Shown: positions 17,172 through 26,483 of the stretch, one piece after another
Numbering within the stretch: position 1 is the first letter of the stretch
Layout: every line of letters starts with the position of its first letter
Assembly: GCA_938040055.1 (NCBI GenBank)
Contig: CALHWY010000012.1
Location: 1 to 64,000 of the forward strand
Source: an uncultured Endomicrobiia bacterium
GTDB taxonomy: Bacteria; Elusimicrobiota; Endomicrobiia; Endomicrobiales; Endomicrobiaceae
Reading direction: 5' to 3'
DNA length: 64,000 nucleotides
Notes under the pieces: generated by a model
The model's database searches: none
Seen by the model: the letters and a program-made list of their open reading frames with translations, nothing else
Told to the model about the DNA's origin: nothing
Made by a program: the position numbers and the translations under genes

Positions 17172-18626
17172 ATGGAAATGGGAAAAATTATAAATTTGAT
17201 AGCCGGCTGTTCGCAAGGGTATGATGTTTACGGAGTCGGAGGCTTTGTAAGGGATTTGCTGCTTAAGCGCGTCCCGAAAGATATAGACATCGCGGTCAAT
17301 AAAGACGCTGAAAAGTTTTCAGCGGAAGTCGCGAAATCTTTAAAGGCGAAGCTGGTGGTATTGGACGAAGCCGGCAAAATTTACAGAATAGCGCTGAAAA
17401 ACGGATTTGCCGTTTCAAATATCGACATTTCATTATTTGACGGCAAAACCATAGAAGAAGATCTGGGCGGAAGAGATTTTACCGTCAATGCGGCCGCTTT
17501 TAATATACGGGATTTTAAAAATTACGGGAACAAGACCGTATTTTATGATAAAAGATGCCTGCGGCATCTGAAAGATAAAGTGCTGAGCGCGGTTTCCGAA
17601 AATTCTTTTAAAAAAGATCCGCTCAGAATGCTGCGGGCTTTCAGATTTGCGGCGGAAACCGGATTTAAAATATCTCCCGGAACTCTGAAGTTAATAAAAG
17701 CGGACGCCGGGCTGATAAAACGTTCCGCCCCGGAAAGAATAAAAAATGAGTTTTTCAGAATTTTGTCTTCTCCGGATTCGGCCGCTGTAGTGAAAGTTAT
17801 GGATAAAACCGGACTGCTTGAAGCTTTGTTCCCGGAGATCGGGAAAATGAAAAAAGCCCCGAAAAAATATTATTATCATCCCGGAGGACTGTTCCAGCAT
17901 TCATCAGAGGCTATGGAAGCCGCCGGAAACATACTCAATAATCTTAAAAAATATTTTCCTGATAATTTTGAGGCTCTCGAAGCTCATTTTTCGGATAAAA
18001 CGGTTTATTCCGAAAATGTCACGAGAGCCTGTATTCTTAAGTTTGCGGCTTTATTTCACGACAGCGCCAAACCGGAAACAGCCAAAAGAGAAGGCGGCAA
18101 AATGCGGTTTTTCGGTCATGAAAAGCAGGGCGCTGAAAAAATAGAAGAGATAATGAAAGAGCTGAAAATGGGCAAAAAGGAAATTGCCGCGGCGAAATTT
18201 CTCGTTGACAATCATATGCGTCCCTCGACTTTGACGAAAAACAATACGGTCACTGACAAGGCCGCCCTGAAATTGTTCAGAGACATAGGAGACAATACTC
18301 CAGATCTTCTTTTGCTTTCAATGTCGGACTGGCATTCTTATAAAAGGCTTAAGATTTTTGCCCGGAAAGAGTTAAAAATGCAGGAAAAATCCCTGCGTAC
18401 TCTTATATCAAAATATTATAATGTAAAAAACGCAAAGCCTTTGCCTAAAATTATTGACGGCAATGTCATAATGAAAAAGTTCAAACTGAAACCCGGCCCG
18501 TGGCTTGGAGATCTTCTTGAATTTATAGCCGCAAAGCAGCAGGAAGGAAAAGTCCGGGATAAAAAAGCGGCTTTAAAAGCCCTCTCCTTAAAAATTCCGG
18601 CGGTCAAAAGGAAATATAAGCTTTGA
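17172..18626 (+). CDS. CCA tRNA nucleotidyltransferase / poly(A) polymerase family protein with HD domain
   Basis: Class II nucleotidyltransferase with GGFVRDLLLKR and the catalytic DIDIAV carboxylates, RNA-binding segments (DPLRMLRAFRFA), and an HD phosphohydrolase domain in the middle (HHPGG, LFHDSAKP, VDNHMRPS). With 484 residues it matches HD-containing CCA enzymes. Three of the four tRNAs in the window lack an encoded CCA end, so such an enzyme is needed. Sequence alone does not separate CCA-adding from poly(A)-adding activity. It starts one base after the ATPase gene. Confidence 0.85.
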   Translation: MEMGKIINLIAGCSQGYDVYGVGGFVRDLLLKRVPKDIDIAVNKDAEKFSAEVAKSLKAKLVVLDEAGKIYRIALKNGFAVSNIDISLFDGKTIEEDLGGRDFTVNAAAFNIRDFKNYGNKTVFYDKRCLRHLKDKVLSAVSENSFKKDPLRMLRAFRFAAETGFKISPGTLKLIKADAGLIKRSAPERIKNEFFRILSSPDSAAVVKVMDKTGLLEALFPEIGKMKKAPKKYYYHPGGLFQHSSEAMEAAGNILNNLKKYFPDNFEALEAHFSDKTVYSENVTRACILKFAALFHDSAKPETAKREGGKMRFFGHEKQGAEKIEEIMKELKMGKKEIAAAKFLVDNHMRPSTLTKNNTVTDKAALKLFRDIGDNTPDLLLLSMSDWHSYKRLKIFARKELKMQEKSLRTLISKYYNVKNAKPLPKIIDGNVIMKKFKLKPGPWLGDLLEFIAAKQQEGKVRDKKAALKALSLKIPAVKRKYKL

Positions 18627-18657
18627 AGCCTGCGGCAAAAAGCGTACAATGTATAAA

Positions 18658-18686
18658 TTGAAAGTTTTTTTTAAAATTGGTAAAAT
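18658..18686 (+). promoter_or_regulatory. sigma70-type promoter of tRNA-Gly
   Basis: TTGAAA (18658-18663), 17 bases, TAAAAT (18681-18686). Transcription would start near 18693, about 25 bases before the tRNA. Confidence 0.65.
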
Positions 18687-18718
18687 CTCTTAATTAATGA
18701 TTTTGTTTGTATTTTCGA

Positions 18719-18789
18719 GCGGGCGTAGTTTAGTGGCAGAATGAAAGCTTCCCAAGCTTTAGATGTGGGTTCGATTCCCATCGCCCGCT
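18719..18789 (+). tRNA. tRNA-Gly(CCC)
   Basis: Acceptor GCGGGCG/CGCCCGC, anticodon stem AAAGC/GCTTT around TTCCCAA (anticodon CCC, codon GGG), T-arm GTGGG-TTCGATT-CCCAT, discriminator T. CCA is not encoded. It has its own promoter. Confidence 0.95.
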
Positions 18790-19037
18790 TTTTTAATGCC
18801 GGCGGCGCGGCGTCGGGAATTTTAAAAATAGGCAAGGCTTTCGGATATTGCCGCAAAAGGGGTCTTGACCGGCCGCCGGGTTTCTGCGTACCGCTAAGCG
18901 CGTTTTTCAGGTTCGGCCGTTTTATTTCTTCTTAAAAATGTTTTATACATACCGGATGGCCTGCAAATAAAAAAATCTTGAAACAGCCCGGAATTAATGT
19001 AATTTTCAAATGTTTGTTTTTTAGAGGTTTAAGCATT

Positions 19038-19547
19038 ATGGCAAAACTTGCGATATGCAAATACGGCGATCAGGTTCTCAGGAAGAAAACGGAGCCCGTG
19101 ACCGAAATAAACGATGAAATAAAAAAACTCGTTTCCGACATGTTTGAAACGATGTATGCCGCTCCCGGGGTAGGGCTTGCCGCCCCGCAGGTGGGCGTTT
19201 CGTTGAGAATTTGCGTTATAGATGTCCGGCCTGACGGAAAAAGCAGCCCTCTGGCGATGATAAATCCCGAGATAGTTGAAGGAGAAAATAAAGTTCTTGC
19301 GGAGGAAGGCTGTCTGTCTTTCCCCGGCTTATATGAAAAGGTCAAAAGGTATGAAAAAATTACCGCGGAATTCACGGATCTCAAAGGCAAAAGAATAAGG
19401 CTCAAAGCCGAAGGTTTTCTGGCAAAAGCGCTACAGCACGAAACGGATCATCTCGACGGAAAACTTTTTATAGATTATCTTCCGGATTTTAAAAGGAAAG
19501 CCGTTGAAAGAGATATAAAACGCAAGAAAAAAGCGGGGGTTTGGTGA
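19038..19547 (+). CDS. def: Peptide deformylase (second copy, canonical)
   Basis: Deformylase of 169 residues with all three motifs in standard form: GVGLAAPQ, EEGCLS and QHETDHLDG. The start at 19038 (MAKLAICKYGDQVLRKK) has AGAGG upstream; the open frame extends 20 codons further but without family similarity. It overlaps fmt (GTGA), the usual def-fmt pairing for making and removing formyl-methionine. Confidence 0.96.
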   Translation: MAKLAICKYGDQVLRKKTEPVTEINDEIKKLVSDMFETMYAAPGVGLAAPQVGVSLRICVIDVRPDGKSSPLAMINPEIVEGENKVLAEEGCLSFPGLYEKVKRYEKITAEFTDLKGKRIRLKAEGFLAKALQHETDHLDGKLFIDYLPDFKRKAVERDIKRKKKAGVW

Positions 19548-20500
19548 AAATACTGTTTTTCGGCACTGCTTCGGTATCGGAGGCTTTTTTAAAAAACCTG
19601 CATGAGAACCGGCATGAGATACTTTGCGTAACAATGCCGGACAGACCTGCCGCGAGAGGCCAGAAGTTGACTCCTCCCGCGGTAAAAGTTTTTTCGCAAA
19701 ACAATAATATAAAGTATATCCAGCCCGAAAAGTTCTCTCCTGAAATTATTGAAACCATAAAGAATTTTAATCCTGACGCCGGCATAGCCGTGGCTTACGG
19801 AAAACTGATTCCGGAAAGCGTTTTCACTATTGCGAAATATAAAACTTTTAATATACATTTTTCCCTTTTGCCGAAATACAGAGGCGCCGCGCCGGTGCAG
19901 TTTGCGATACTTAACGGGGAAAGCGAAACGGGGGTCTCTTCATTTTACCTGGAAAAAACGCTTGATACCGGAGGCATAATACTTCAGCGGAGCTGTCCGA
20001 TAGACATTAAAGACACTTCGGAAACTCTTTTCGGAAAACTTATACCTGCGGGGATAGAACTGATGAACGGCACGCTGGAATGTTTTAAAGCCGGCGGCTT
20101 TAAAGTTTTGCCCCAGCAGGGAGAAATTTCTTATGCTCCCGTCATAAAAAAAGAAGACGGGCTGGTAAACTGGAACAGCGGCGTTAAAAGCATTTATAAT
20201 AAAATAAGAGCTTTTTATCCTTGGCCGGGCGCTTTTTCCATAGTTTCAAAAGGAAAACTTGAAAACAAAAGAATAAAAATAATCGAAGCGGACATACTTG
20301 AAGGAAACACCGTTAATGAAGATTACGGATATGTGTATTCCATAGAAAAAAACAAGGGGTTTTCAGTGCTTTGCGCCAAAGGAAAACTTCTGGTTACAAA
20401 AGTCCAGCCGGAAAACAAGCCGGTAATGGACGCTTGGTCTTTTGTTCACGGAGGGCAGATAAAAAAAGGCGATTGTTTTAATCAGCCTTTATTTGTATAA
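19544..20500 (+). CDS. fmt: Methionyl-tRNA formyltransferase
   Basis: Formylates initiator Met-tRNA. Shows the FFGTASVSEAFL start, the catalytic region NIHFSLLPKYRGAAP with LDTGGII after it, and a C-terminal tRNA-binding domain (YNKIRAFYPWPGAF). Length 318 is normal. The GTG at 19544 overlapping the def stop is the likely start; a TTG three bases earlier is also possible. Confidence 0.96.
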   Translation: MKILFFGTASVSEAFLKNLHENRHEILCVTMPDRPAARGQKLTPPAVKVFSQNNNIKYIQPEKFSPEIIETIKNFNPDAGIAVAYGKLIPESVFTIAKYKTFNIHFSLLPKYRGAAPVQFAILNGESETGVSSFYLEKTLDTGGIILQRSCPIDIKDTSETLFGKLIPAGIELMNGTLECFKAGGFKVLPQQGEISYAPVIKKEDGLVNWNSGVKSIYNKIRAFYPWPGAFSIVSKGKLENKRIKIIEADILEGNTVNEDYGYVYSIEKNKGFSVLCAKGKLLVTKVQPENKPVMDAWSFVHGGQIKKGDCFNQPLFV

Positions 20501-20501
20501 T
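20473..20501 (+). promoter_or_regulatory. Possible promoter of trxA
   Basis: TTGTTT (20473-20478), 17 bases, TATAAT (20496-20501), overlapping the fmt stop. A start near 20508 would serve trxA and the TlpA-like gene. Confidence 0.5.
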
Positions 20502-20557
20502 TTTTCATATGCTGTTATGCTATGCCGATGCAGATAAAGTTTAAAACGGGGGGTAGT

Positions 20558-20878
20558 ATGCCGGTAATTGAACTGACGGAAGGAAACTTTACTAAAGAAG
20601 TGTTGGAATCGGATAAAGTTGTGTTGGTGGACTTTTGGGCGCCCTGGTGCGGACCGTGTAAGATGCTCTCTCCCGTGATGGAAGAGCTTGCGGATGAATA
20701 TGAGGGAAAGGCGAAAATATGCAAACTTAATACTGACGAGAATATGTCTTTAGCTTCAAAATACCGGATAACGTCCATCCCGTGCGTTATTTTGTTTAAA
20801 GGCGGAAATCCCGTACAGAAAATAATCGGTTTCAGACCGAAAAATGATATAAAAAAGGTGGTTGACAATGAAATTTAA
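20558..20878 (+). CDS. trxA: Thioredoxin
   Basis: Cytoplasmic disulfide reductase of 106 residues with the redox site WCGPCK (C31, C34) and the cis-proline segment ITSIPC. A G-rich ribosome binding site precedes the ATG at 20558; an in-frame ATG 36 bases upstream would add residues not typical of the family. Overlaps the next gene, and trxB lies about 1.2 kb downstream. Confidence 0.95.
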   Translation: MPVIELTEGNFTKEVLESDKVVLVDFWAPWCGPCKMLSPVMEELADEYEGKAKICKLNTDENMSLASKYRITSIPCVILFKGGNPVQKIIGFRPKNDIKKVVDNEI

Positions 20879-21350
20879 AGCAATATTGTTCTTTTTTCTT
20901 TTTACTTTGTTTGTCAGGGGGGCTTTTGTTTACGCCGACAAAGCTCCGGATTTTACTCTTCAAAACACTAACGGTGAAGCTGTTTCTCTTTCGGACTATA
21001 AAGGCAAAGTGGTTTTTCTGGATTTCTGGACAAGCTGGTGTCCTCCTTGCAGAGCTTCTATTCCGGCGATTAAGGAGCTTCACAAAAATATGTCCGACAA
21101 TCCCGATGTCGAAGTAATCGGCATAAACAACGGCGAAAATGAGAAAACCGTAGTTGATTTTATGAAGAAAATGGGTATGGATTATCCTAATCTTTACGGA
21201 ACCAATGCCGTCGCAAAAAGCTATGATGTCAGCGGAATACCGGCTTTTTTCATTATCGACAAAGAAGGAAATATTGTTAAAAAATACATGGGATACAAAA
21301 ACGGTCTTGAAAAAGAGTGGTATAGCGAAATAGAGGCTTTGTTAAAATAA
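20868..21350 (+). CDS. TlpA/ResA-like thioredoxin-family protein, exported
   Basis: A 160-residue protein with an N-terminal signal or anchor (to about residue 23) followed by a TlpA-like thioredoxin fold: APDFTL, the redox site WCPPC (C58, C61) and the cis-proline SGIPAFF. Proteins of this kind reduce disulfides outside the cytoplasm, for example in cytochrome c maturation; the target here is unknown. It overlaps trxA and is probably cotranscribed. Confidence 0.88.
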   Translation: MKFKAILFFFLFTLFVRGAFVYADKAPDFTLQNTNGEAVSLSDYKGKVVFLDFWTSWCPPCRASIPAIKELHKNMSDNPDVEVIGINNGENEKTVVDFMKKMGMDYPNLYGTNAVAKSYDVSGIPAFFIIDKEGNIVKKYMGYKNGLEKEWYSEIEALLK

Positions 21351-22120
21351 AGCTTAAGGCATTCAGCGCTTAATGAAAAAACGCTTTTGTTTTTAGCTTG
21401 TTTTTGCGTCTTCGGTATAATTATGCGCGCCTGCCGAAAATTGATATTGTTTTATCCGTAAAAAATGGAAAAATCCGCGTTAAGGTTTATCTTATAAAAC
21501 GGCATTGTTTTTTTTACAGGACGCATTAAAAATATCGTGGATTGCTGCCGCCGATGCCCGTAAGCGCTGAAAACGGCATTGTTTTACGTTTTACGGGCGT
21601 GAAACCGGTTTTGCCCTTTTGGCGCAAACTGCATTGTTTTTTTTGTGGGCTGGGCTGGCGCGCATAAAAGAACCGCCACGTCCGGAAATTAAAACGGCTG
21701 TTTTTTACGTGCCGTGCAAAAACAGAGCTTTCCGGATTTTAATAGAGAAACGGTAAAATATTGCCGCTGCGGATTGAAATGTAAGGCTTTTTTAATATTT
21801 TTGCGCTCCAGCCGTCTTTTGCGCGCAGACATTTTTGCTAAAAACGCCCCTTCTTCATCATTTATACAAAATGCCTCATTTTTGAAATAAAGGGCGGATA
21901 TTTGTAAAACCGCCCGGCTGTTAAGTTTATTACGGCATATGCGTTTATAGAATGCGTCTTTTTTGCGCAAATTCAGAAATAAATACGGCAATGATAAGCT
22001 CTGCCTCTTGCGTTTTATGCTGAGAACGGAAAAAACTTCCGCCGGTTTGTAATTTATTTTTTTAATTCGCCGGCGCATAAAAAAAGAAATTTTTATTTTT
22101 AATTTATTACAGGATATTTT
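21351..22120. other. Long intergenic region with recurrent short palindromes
   Basis: 770 bases without a credible gene; a 129-codon minus-strand frame (21689-22078) looks spurious. The first 350 bases contain a recurring motif with AAAAC and GTTTT arms around a short centre: 21496-21511 and 21570-21585 are identical (AAAACGGCATTGTTTT), with variants at about 21625-21640 and 21691-21704 and a weaker one near 21438-21456. I see no tRNA and no known RNA in it. Confidence 0.55.
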
Positions 22121-23032
22121 ATGGTATACGATATTATTATTATAGGCGGCGGACCGGCAGGTTTGACTGCCGCTATTTATGCGTCAAGAGCTCGGCTTTC
22201 CACTCTTCTTATAGAGAAAGCCGGCTGCGGCGGGCAAATGGCTATAACCGACAATCTTGAAAACTATCCGGGTTTTAACGGCGGTGTTAACGGTTTTGAG
22301 CTTTCGATGAAACTTGAGGCGCAGGCAAAAGAGTTCGGGGCGAAAATAATTTTTGAAGAAGTTATTGCCCTTGAAACCGGCGGCGCAATAAAGCATGCCG
22401 TAACGGATAATAATAAATACGGCGCCAAAAGCATTATAATCGCGGCCGGAGCGAATGCGAAAAAGCTGGGTATTCCGGGCGAAGAAAAATTTATAGGAAA
22501 CGGCATATCTTTCTGCGCTACATGCGATGCGCCTTTTTTTAAAGAAAAAGACGTGCTTGTAGTCGGAGGCGGCGATTCGGCTTTGCAGGAGGCTCTCTAT
22601 CTTGCCAAATTCGCAAAAAATGTGACGCTTATACACAGAAGAAACGAGTTCAGAGCGGCAAAGATTCTTCAGGAAAGACTTACGGCATATCCGAATATCT
22701 CTGTGCTGCTTAGCAATATTGCCGAGGAGATAATAGGAGATATGTCCGTGGAGGCGGTAAGAGTGAAAAATCTTGAAACGGGGCAGTCGCGGATATTAAA
22801 GGCGCAAGGGGTTTTTGTCTTTGTGGGATGGGTGCCCAATACCGGATTTATATCGGATATATCTACGGATGAGTTCGGATATGTTCTCGCCGATGAAAAT
22901 ATGAAAACGTCTGCGGACGGCGTTTTCGCGTGCGGGGATATAAGAAAGAAAAGCCTTAAGCAGGTTGTCACTGCGGCTGCGGACGGCGCCCAGGCCGCGA
23001 TTTCCGCACAGCACTACCTTGAAAACCTATAA
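22121..23032 (+). CDS. trxB: Thioredoxin reductase
   Basis: FAD- and NADPH-dependent reductase of thioredoxin, 303 residues. FAD-binding GGGPAGLTAAIYASRA at the N terminus, redox site CATCDAPFF near residue 133, NADPH-binding GGGDSALQEALYL, and the C-terminal FAD motif ACGDI. It follows the long non-coding region and lies 4 bases before polA, so it heads a trxB-polA-coaE run. Confidence 0.96.
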   Translation: MVYDIIIIGGGPAGLTAAIYASRARLSTLLIEKAGCGGQMAITDNLENYPGFNGGVNGFELSMKLEAQAKEFGAKIIFEEVIALETGGAIKHAVTDNNKYGAKSIIIAAGANAKKLGIPGEEKFIGNGISFCATCDAPFFKEKDVLVVGGGDSALQEALYLAKFAKNVTLIHRRNEFRAAKILQERLTAYPNISVLLSNIAEEIIGDMSVEAVRVKNLETGQSRILKAQGVFVFVGWVPNTGFISDISTDEFGYVLADENMKTSADGVFACGDIRKKSLKQVVTAAADGAQAAISAQHYLENL

Positions 23033-23036
23033 TGCA

Positions 23037-25730
23037 ATGAAAAAATTTTATATTATTGACGGCAATGCTTACATACACAGAGCGTATCACGCCCTTCCTC
23101 CTCTTGCCACTTCCGGAAACCGGCAGGTAAACGCCGTTTTCGGATTCGTAAAACTTCTGTTGAAAATAAAAGACAGCTTTAAGCCGGATTATATCGCGGT
23201 TTGTTTTGATTATCCGTCCAAAAATTTCAGGCATGAAATATATTCCGGATATAAAGCGCACAGAAAACCTCCGGATCCGGCTCTGATAGAACAGATGCCT
23301 ATGGCGCGCGAAGCCGTTAAAGCTTTGGACATAGCCGATATTGAAGTAAAAGGATATGAGGCTGACGATCTTATAGCCGCCATGGCAAAACACAATAAAA
23401 AAAATGAAATCGCAACGGTTATTGTTACGGGAGACAAAGATATACTTCAGCTTGTGCAAGACAATGACATTCTGGTCTGGAACGACTCGAAAGACATTAT
23501 GTTTGACGAAATGAAAGTAGAAGAAAAATTCGGGGTAAAACCAAAACAGCTTGCCGATCTGCTGGCTTTGACCGGAGACGCTTCGGATAATATTCCGGGA
23601 GTGAAAGGCATCGGCGTCAAAACCGCCGTAAAACTTATAAAAGAGTACGGAACTCTTGAAAATGTGTTAAAAAACGCCCAATCCGTTCCGGGAAGAACCG
23701 GAAAACTGCTGCTTGAAGGCAAAGAAGACGCCGTTAAAAGCAAAAAACTTATAGAACTTACGGGAGACATTGATGCCGGAATTGATAAAGACGCCGGCGG
23801 TTATGTCTGTAAAGAGACAAATATCGAAAAGGCTTTGCCCTTTTTTGAAAAATATGAGTTTAAAAGCCTTATAAACAAATTCGCCGCTCCGGCTTCTTTG
23901 ATAACAAAAGAAAATAAGCCTGAATATGAGGCTTTTGATTTTGAAACGGAGACCGTTGTCAGCGCCGAAAGAGCGGAAGAAGTTATAGAGGAGATAAAAA
24001 AGAAAGGAATTTTTTCTTTAAAAACCGTAGGTTCTTCGCAGGATTCCCTGAAAGCTTATATAGTGGGGGCATCCGTATGCACGGGGGATAAAGCTTTTTA
24101 TTTTTCGGTGGAGCATAATGATTTTACCGCCGGAAAGTTAGGAGCGGAGGAATTTAAAAGACTTTTTTCTCCGCTGCTTTCTTCCGAAAATATCAAAAAG
24201 ACGGGGCATGATCTCAAATATGAAAGAAATATTTACGTAAATAACGGTATTTGCCTCAAAGGCATCTGTTTTGACATAATGCTTGCTTCTTACTGTCTAA
24301 ATCCCTCGCACGCGCACGATATATCTTCGCTTGCAAAAGAATATGTCAATTTCACCGCAGGCGATGACAGCTATTTGGGCAAAGCTTCCAAAAAACTTTC
24401 CTTCCAGGACGCTTCCGTGGAAAAGACTGCTTTTTTTGCCAATTCCGTATCGTTCGCGTCGTTTAAACTTTTTAAGATTTTTGAAAATCGGATTGAAAAA
24501 GCCGGGCTTTCACAACTCTTTTACAATATTGAAATGCCTCTTTTGACCGTTTTGTCCGATATGGAAATTGCCGGAATAAAGGCGGATACGTCCTTCCTCG
24601 GCGAGCTTGACATAAAGATATCAAAAGAAATTAAAAACGCCGAAAAAAATATTTTCGCAATCGCCGGAGAAGAGTTCAACATAAATTCGCCTAAGCAGTT
24701 GTCGGAAGTTATGTTCGGCAGGCTCCATCTTCCCGTGATAAAAAAAACAAAGACCGGCTATTCCACCGATGAAGAGGTTTTAAACGAACTTTCGTCTTAC
24801 GGATTTGCGTCGGAAGTGCTTAAATTCAGGGAACTGCAAAAATTAAAAAGCACTTATATAGATCCCATAAAGGATTACTGCCGTTATTACGGCGACAGAA
24901 TACACACCGTATTTAATCAGGCCGTCACTACGACGGGGCGGCTGTCTTCCGCAGATCCGAATCTTCAGAACATACCGATTAAATCGGGCTATGGAAAAGA
25001 GTTCAGAAAAGCGTTTGTCGCGCCGGAGAAAAAAATATTTATTTCGGCGGATTATTCGCAGATAGATTTAAGAGTGCTTGCGCATATTTCCGGAGACGCA
25101 AAGCTTATTGAAGCGTTCAAGCGCGGAGAGGATATACACAGCGCCACCGCCAGGGAAGTGTTTGATATCCCGCAAGACGAAACTCTTTCCGACGATATAA
25201 GGAGCGCCGCCAAATCCATAAATTTCGGGATAGTTTACGGCATGTCCGCGTTCGGACTTTCAAAGCAGCTCAATATTTCTTTCGGCAAGGCGAAAGAGTA
25301 TATCGGAGGATATTTCGCGCGTTATAACGGCGTTAAGAGATGGATGGAAAAGATCGTCGAAGACGCGGTTAAATGCGGATATGTGAAAACCATAACCGGA
25401 AGGATACGTTATTTGCCGGAACTCAGCTCTTCCAACGCCCAGATAAGAGCGTCCGGGGAGAGAATGGCGATGAATACTCCAATCCAGGGGACTTCGGCCG
25501 ATATAATAAAAATCGCGATGATAAACATATACAATGAAATAAAAGACAAGAGTCCGGATTCTCTTATGCTTCTTCAGGTGCATGACGATTTGCTTTTTGA
25601 AGTTCCGGAAAACGAAAAAGATATAATGATAAAAATAATCAGAGATAAAATGGAAAACGCCGTAAAGCTTTCCGTTCCTCTGTCCGTTGACGTTAAAACC
25701 GGCAGAAACTGGGGGGAAATGAAAAGATGA
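23037..25730 (+). CDS. polA: DNA polymerase I, proofreading site degenerate
   Basis: Family A polymerase, 897 residues. The 5' nuclease domain (about 1-290) is intact (YIIDGNAYIHRAYHAL; GDASDNIPGVKGIG). The polymerase motifs are intact: A DYSQIDLRVLAHISGD, B RSAAKSINFGIVYG, C QVHDDLLFE. The 3'-5' exonuclease domain is present but its acid residues are gone: FDTET is replaced by FSLKT, the ExoII Asp aligns with Glu in LKYERNI, and the ExoIII Asp region reads FFANSVSFA. The ATG at 23037 is the family start; the frame extends 24 codons into trxB. Overlaps coaE (ATGA). Confidence 0.96.
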   Translation: MKKFYIIDGNAYIHRAYHALPPLATSGNRQVNAVFGFVKLLLKIKDSFKPDYIAVCFDYPSKNFRHEIYSGYKAHRKPPDPALIEQMPMAREAVKALDIADIEVKGYEADDLIAAMAKHNKKNEIATVIVTGDKDILQLVQDNDILVWNDSKDIMFDEMKVEEKFGVKPKQLADLLALTGDASDNIPGVKGIGVKTAVKLIKEYGTLENVLKNAQSVPGRTGKLLLEGKEDAVKSKKLIELTGDIDAGIDKDAGGYVCKETNIEKALPFFEKYEFKSLINKFAAPASLITKENKPEYEAFDFETETVVSAERAEEVIEEIKKKGIFSLKTVGSSQDSLKAYIVGASVCTGDKAFYFSVEHNDFTAGKLGAEEFKRLFSPLLSSENIKKTGHDLKYERNIYVNNGICLKGICFDIMLASYCLNPSHAHDISSLAKEYVNFTAGDDSYLGKASKKLSFQDASVEKTAFFANSVSFASFKLFKIFENRIEKAGLSQLFYNIEMPLLTVLSDMEIAGIKADTSFLGELDIKISKEIKNAEKNIFAIAGEEFNINSPKQLSEVMFGRLHLPVIKKTKTGYSTDEEVLNELSSYGFASEVLKFRELQKLKSTYIDPIKDYCRYYGDRIHTVFNQAVTTTGRLSSADPNLQNIPIKSGYGKEFRKAFVAPEKKIFISADYSQIDLRVLAHISGDAKLIEAFKRGEDIHSATAREVFDIPQDETLSDDIRSAAKSINFGIVYGMSAFGLSKQLNISFGKAKEYIGGYFARYNGVKRWMEKIVEDAVKCGYVKTITGRIRYLPELSSSNAQIRASGERMAMNTPIQGTSADIIKIAMINIYNEIKDKSPDSLMLLQVHDDLLFEVPENEKDIMIKIIRDKMENAVKLSVPLSVDVKTGRNWGEMKR

Positions 25731-26320
25731 TTATAGGACTTACCGGAGGCATAGCCACCGGAAAAAGCGAAAGCGCAAAGCATTTTAAAAAAATGGGTGC
25801 TTATGTGATAGACGCTGACGCCATTTCCCGCAAGCTGACGGCAAAAGGAATGCCGGCTCTCGGCGAGTTCGTAAAATATTTCGGAAAAGGCATTCTTCGT
25901 TCGGACGGCGCTTTAAACAGAAGAAAACTGGCCGAGATAATTTTTACGGATTCGGAATCCAAGCTTAGGGTTGAAAAGATTCTTCACGCGTATATTATTT
26001 CCCGCATAAATGAGACGGTCGCGAAAAAATACAAAAAATACGATATCGTAATAAACGCTCCGCTTTTATTTGAGGTGGGCTTGGACAGAATCTGCGATAA
26101 AATCGTGGTAATCTGGGCTCCTTACGGGGTTCAGGCCGAAAGACTCGCCGCCAGAGACAGGCTTAACCAAGAGCAGGTAAAAAAAAGAATAAACTCGCAA
26201 ATGCCTATTGAAGAAAAAATCAAGCTGGCCGATTATGTCGTGGATAATACCGGATCAAAGAGCGCTCTCGGGAAAAAAATAAAAGAGCTTTATGCCTTAT
26301 TGACATCGGAAACCAAATAG
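25727..26320 (+). CDS. coaE: Dephospho-CoA kinase
   Basis: Last step of coenzyme A synthesis. P-loop GLTGGIATGKSESA, then DADAISRKL, and the lid/base region with AARDRLNQEQ. Length 197 is normal. Its start overlaps the polA stop (ATGA). The rho promoter lies over its last codons. Confidence 0.95.
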   Translation: MIIGLTGGIATGKSESAKHFKKMGAYVIDADAISRKLTAKGMPALGEFVKYFGKGILRSDGALNRRKLAEIIFTDSESKLRVEKILHAYIISRINETVAKKYKKYDIVINAPLLFEVGLDRICDKIVVIWAPYGVQAERLAARDRLNQEQVKKRINSQMPIEEKIKLADYVVDNTGSKSALGKKIKELYALLTSETK

Positions 26321-26328
26321 TATACAAT
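26300..26328 (+). promoter_or_regulatory. sigma70-type promoter of rho
   Basis: TTGACA (26300-26305), 17 bases, TACAAT (26323-26328), inside the 3' end of coaE. A start near 26335 leaves a leader of about 150 bases before rho. Confidence 0.7.
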
Positions 26329-26483
26329 TTGTTATCTTATTTACTTTCACCAAAAATCAATTAAATTAACCTATAGGAAAAATAACAAATCGAAAACTGT
26401 CATTTCTGTCTTATGTCGCCTACAAAAAAACTGATTATCATTTTAAATGCCATTATTACTACTATGAAACTCTGGAGGAGTTA

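Noticed and set aside
21689..22078. 129-codon minus-strand frame in the tlpA-trxB spacer
   Set aside because: Basic, low-information sequence without domain or ribosome binding site; unlike the coding style of the window.
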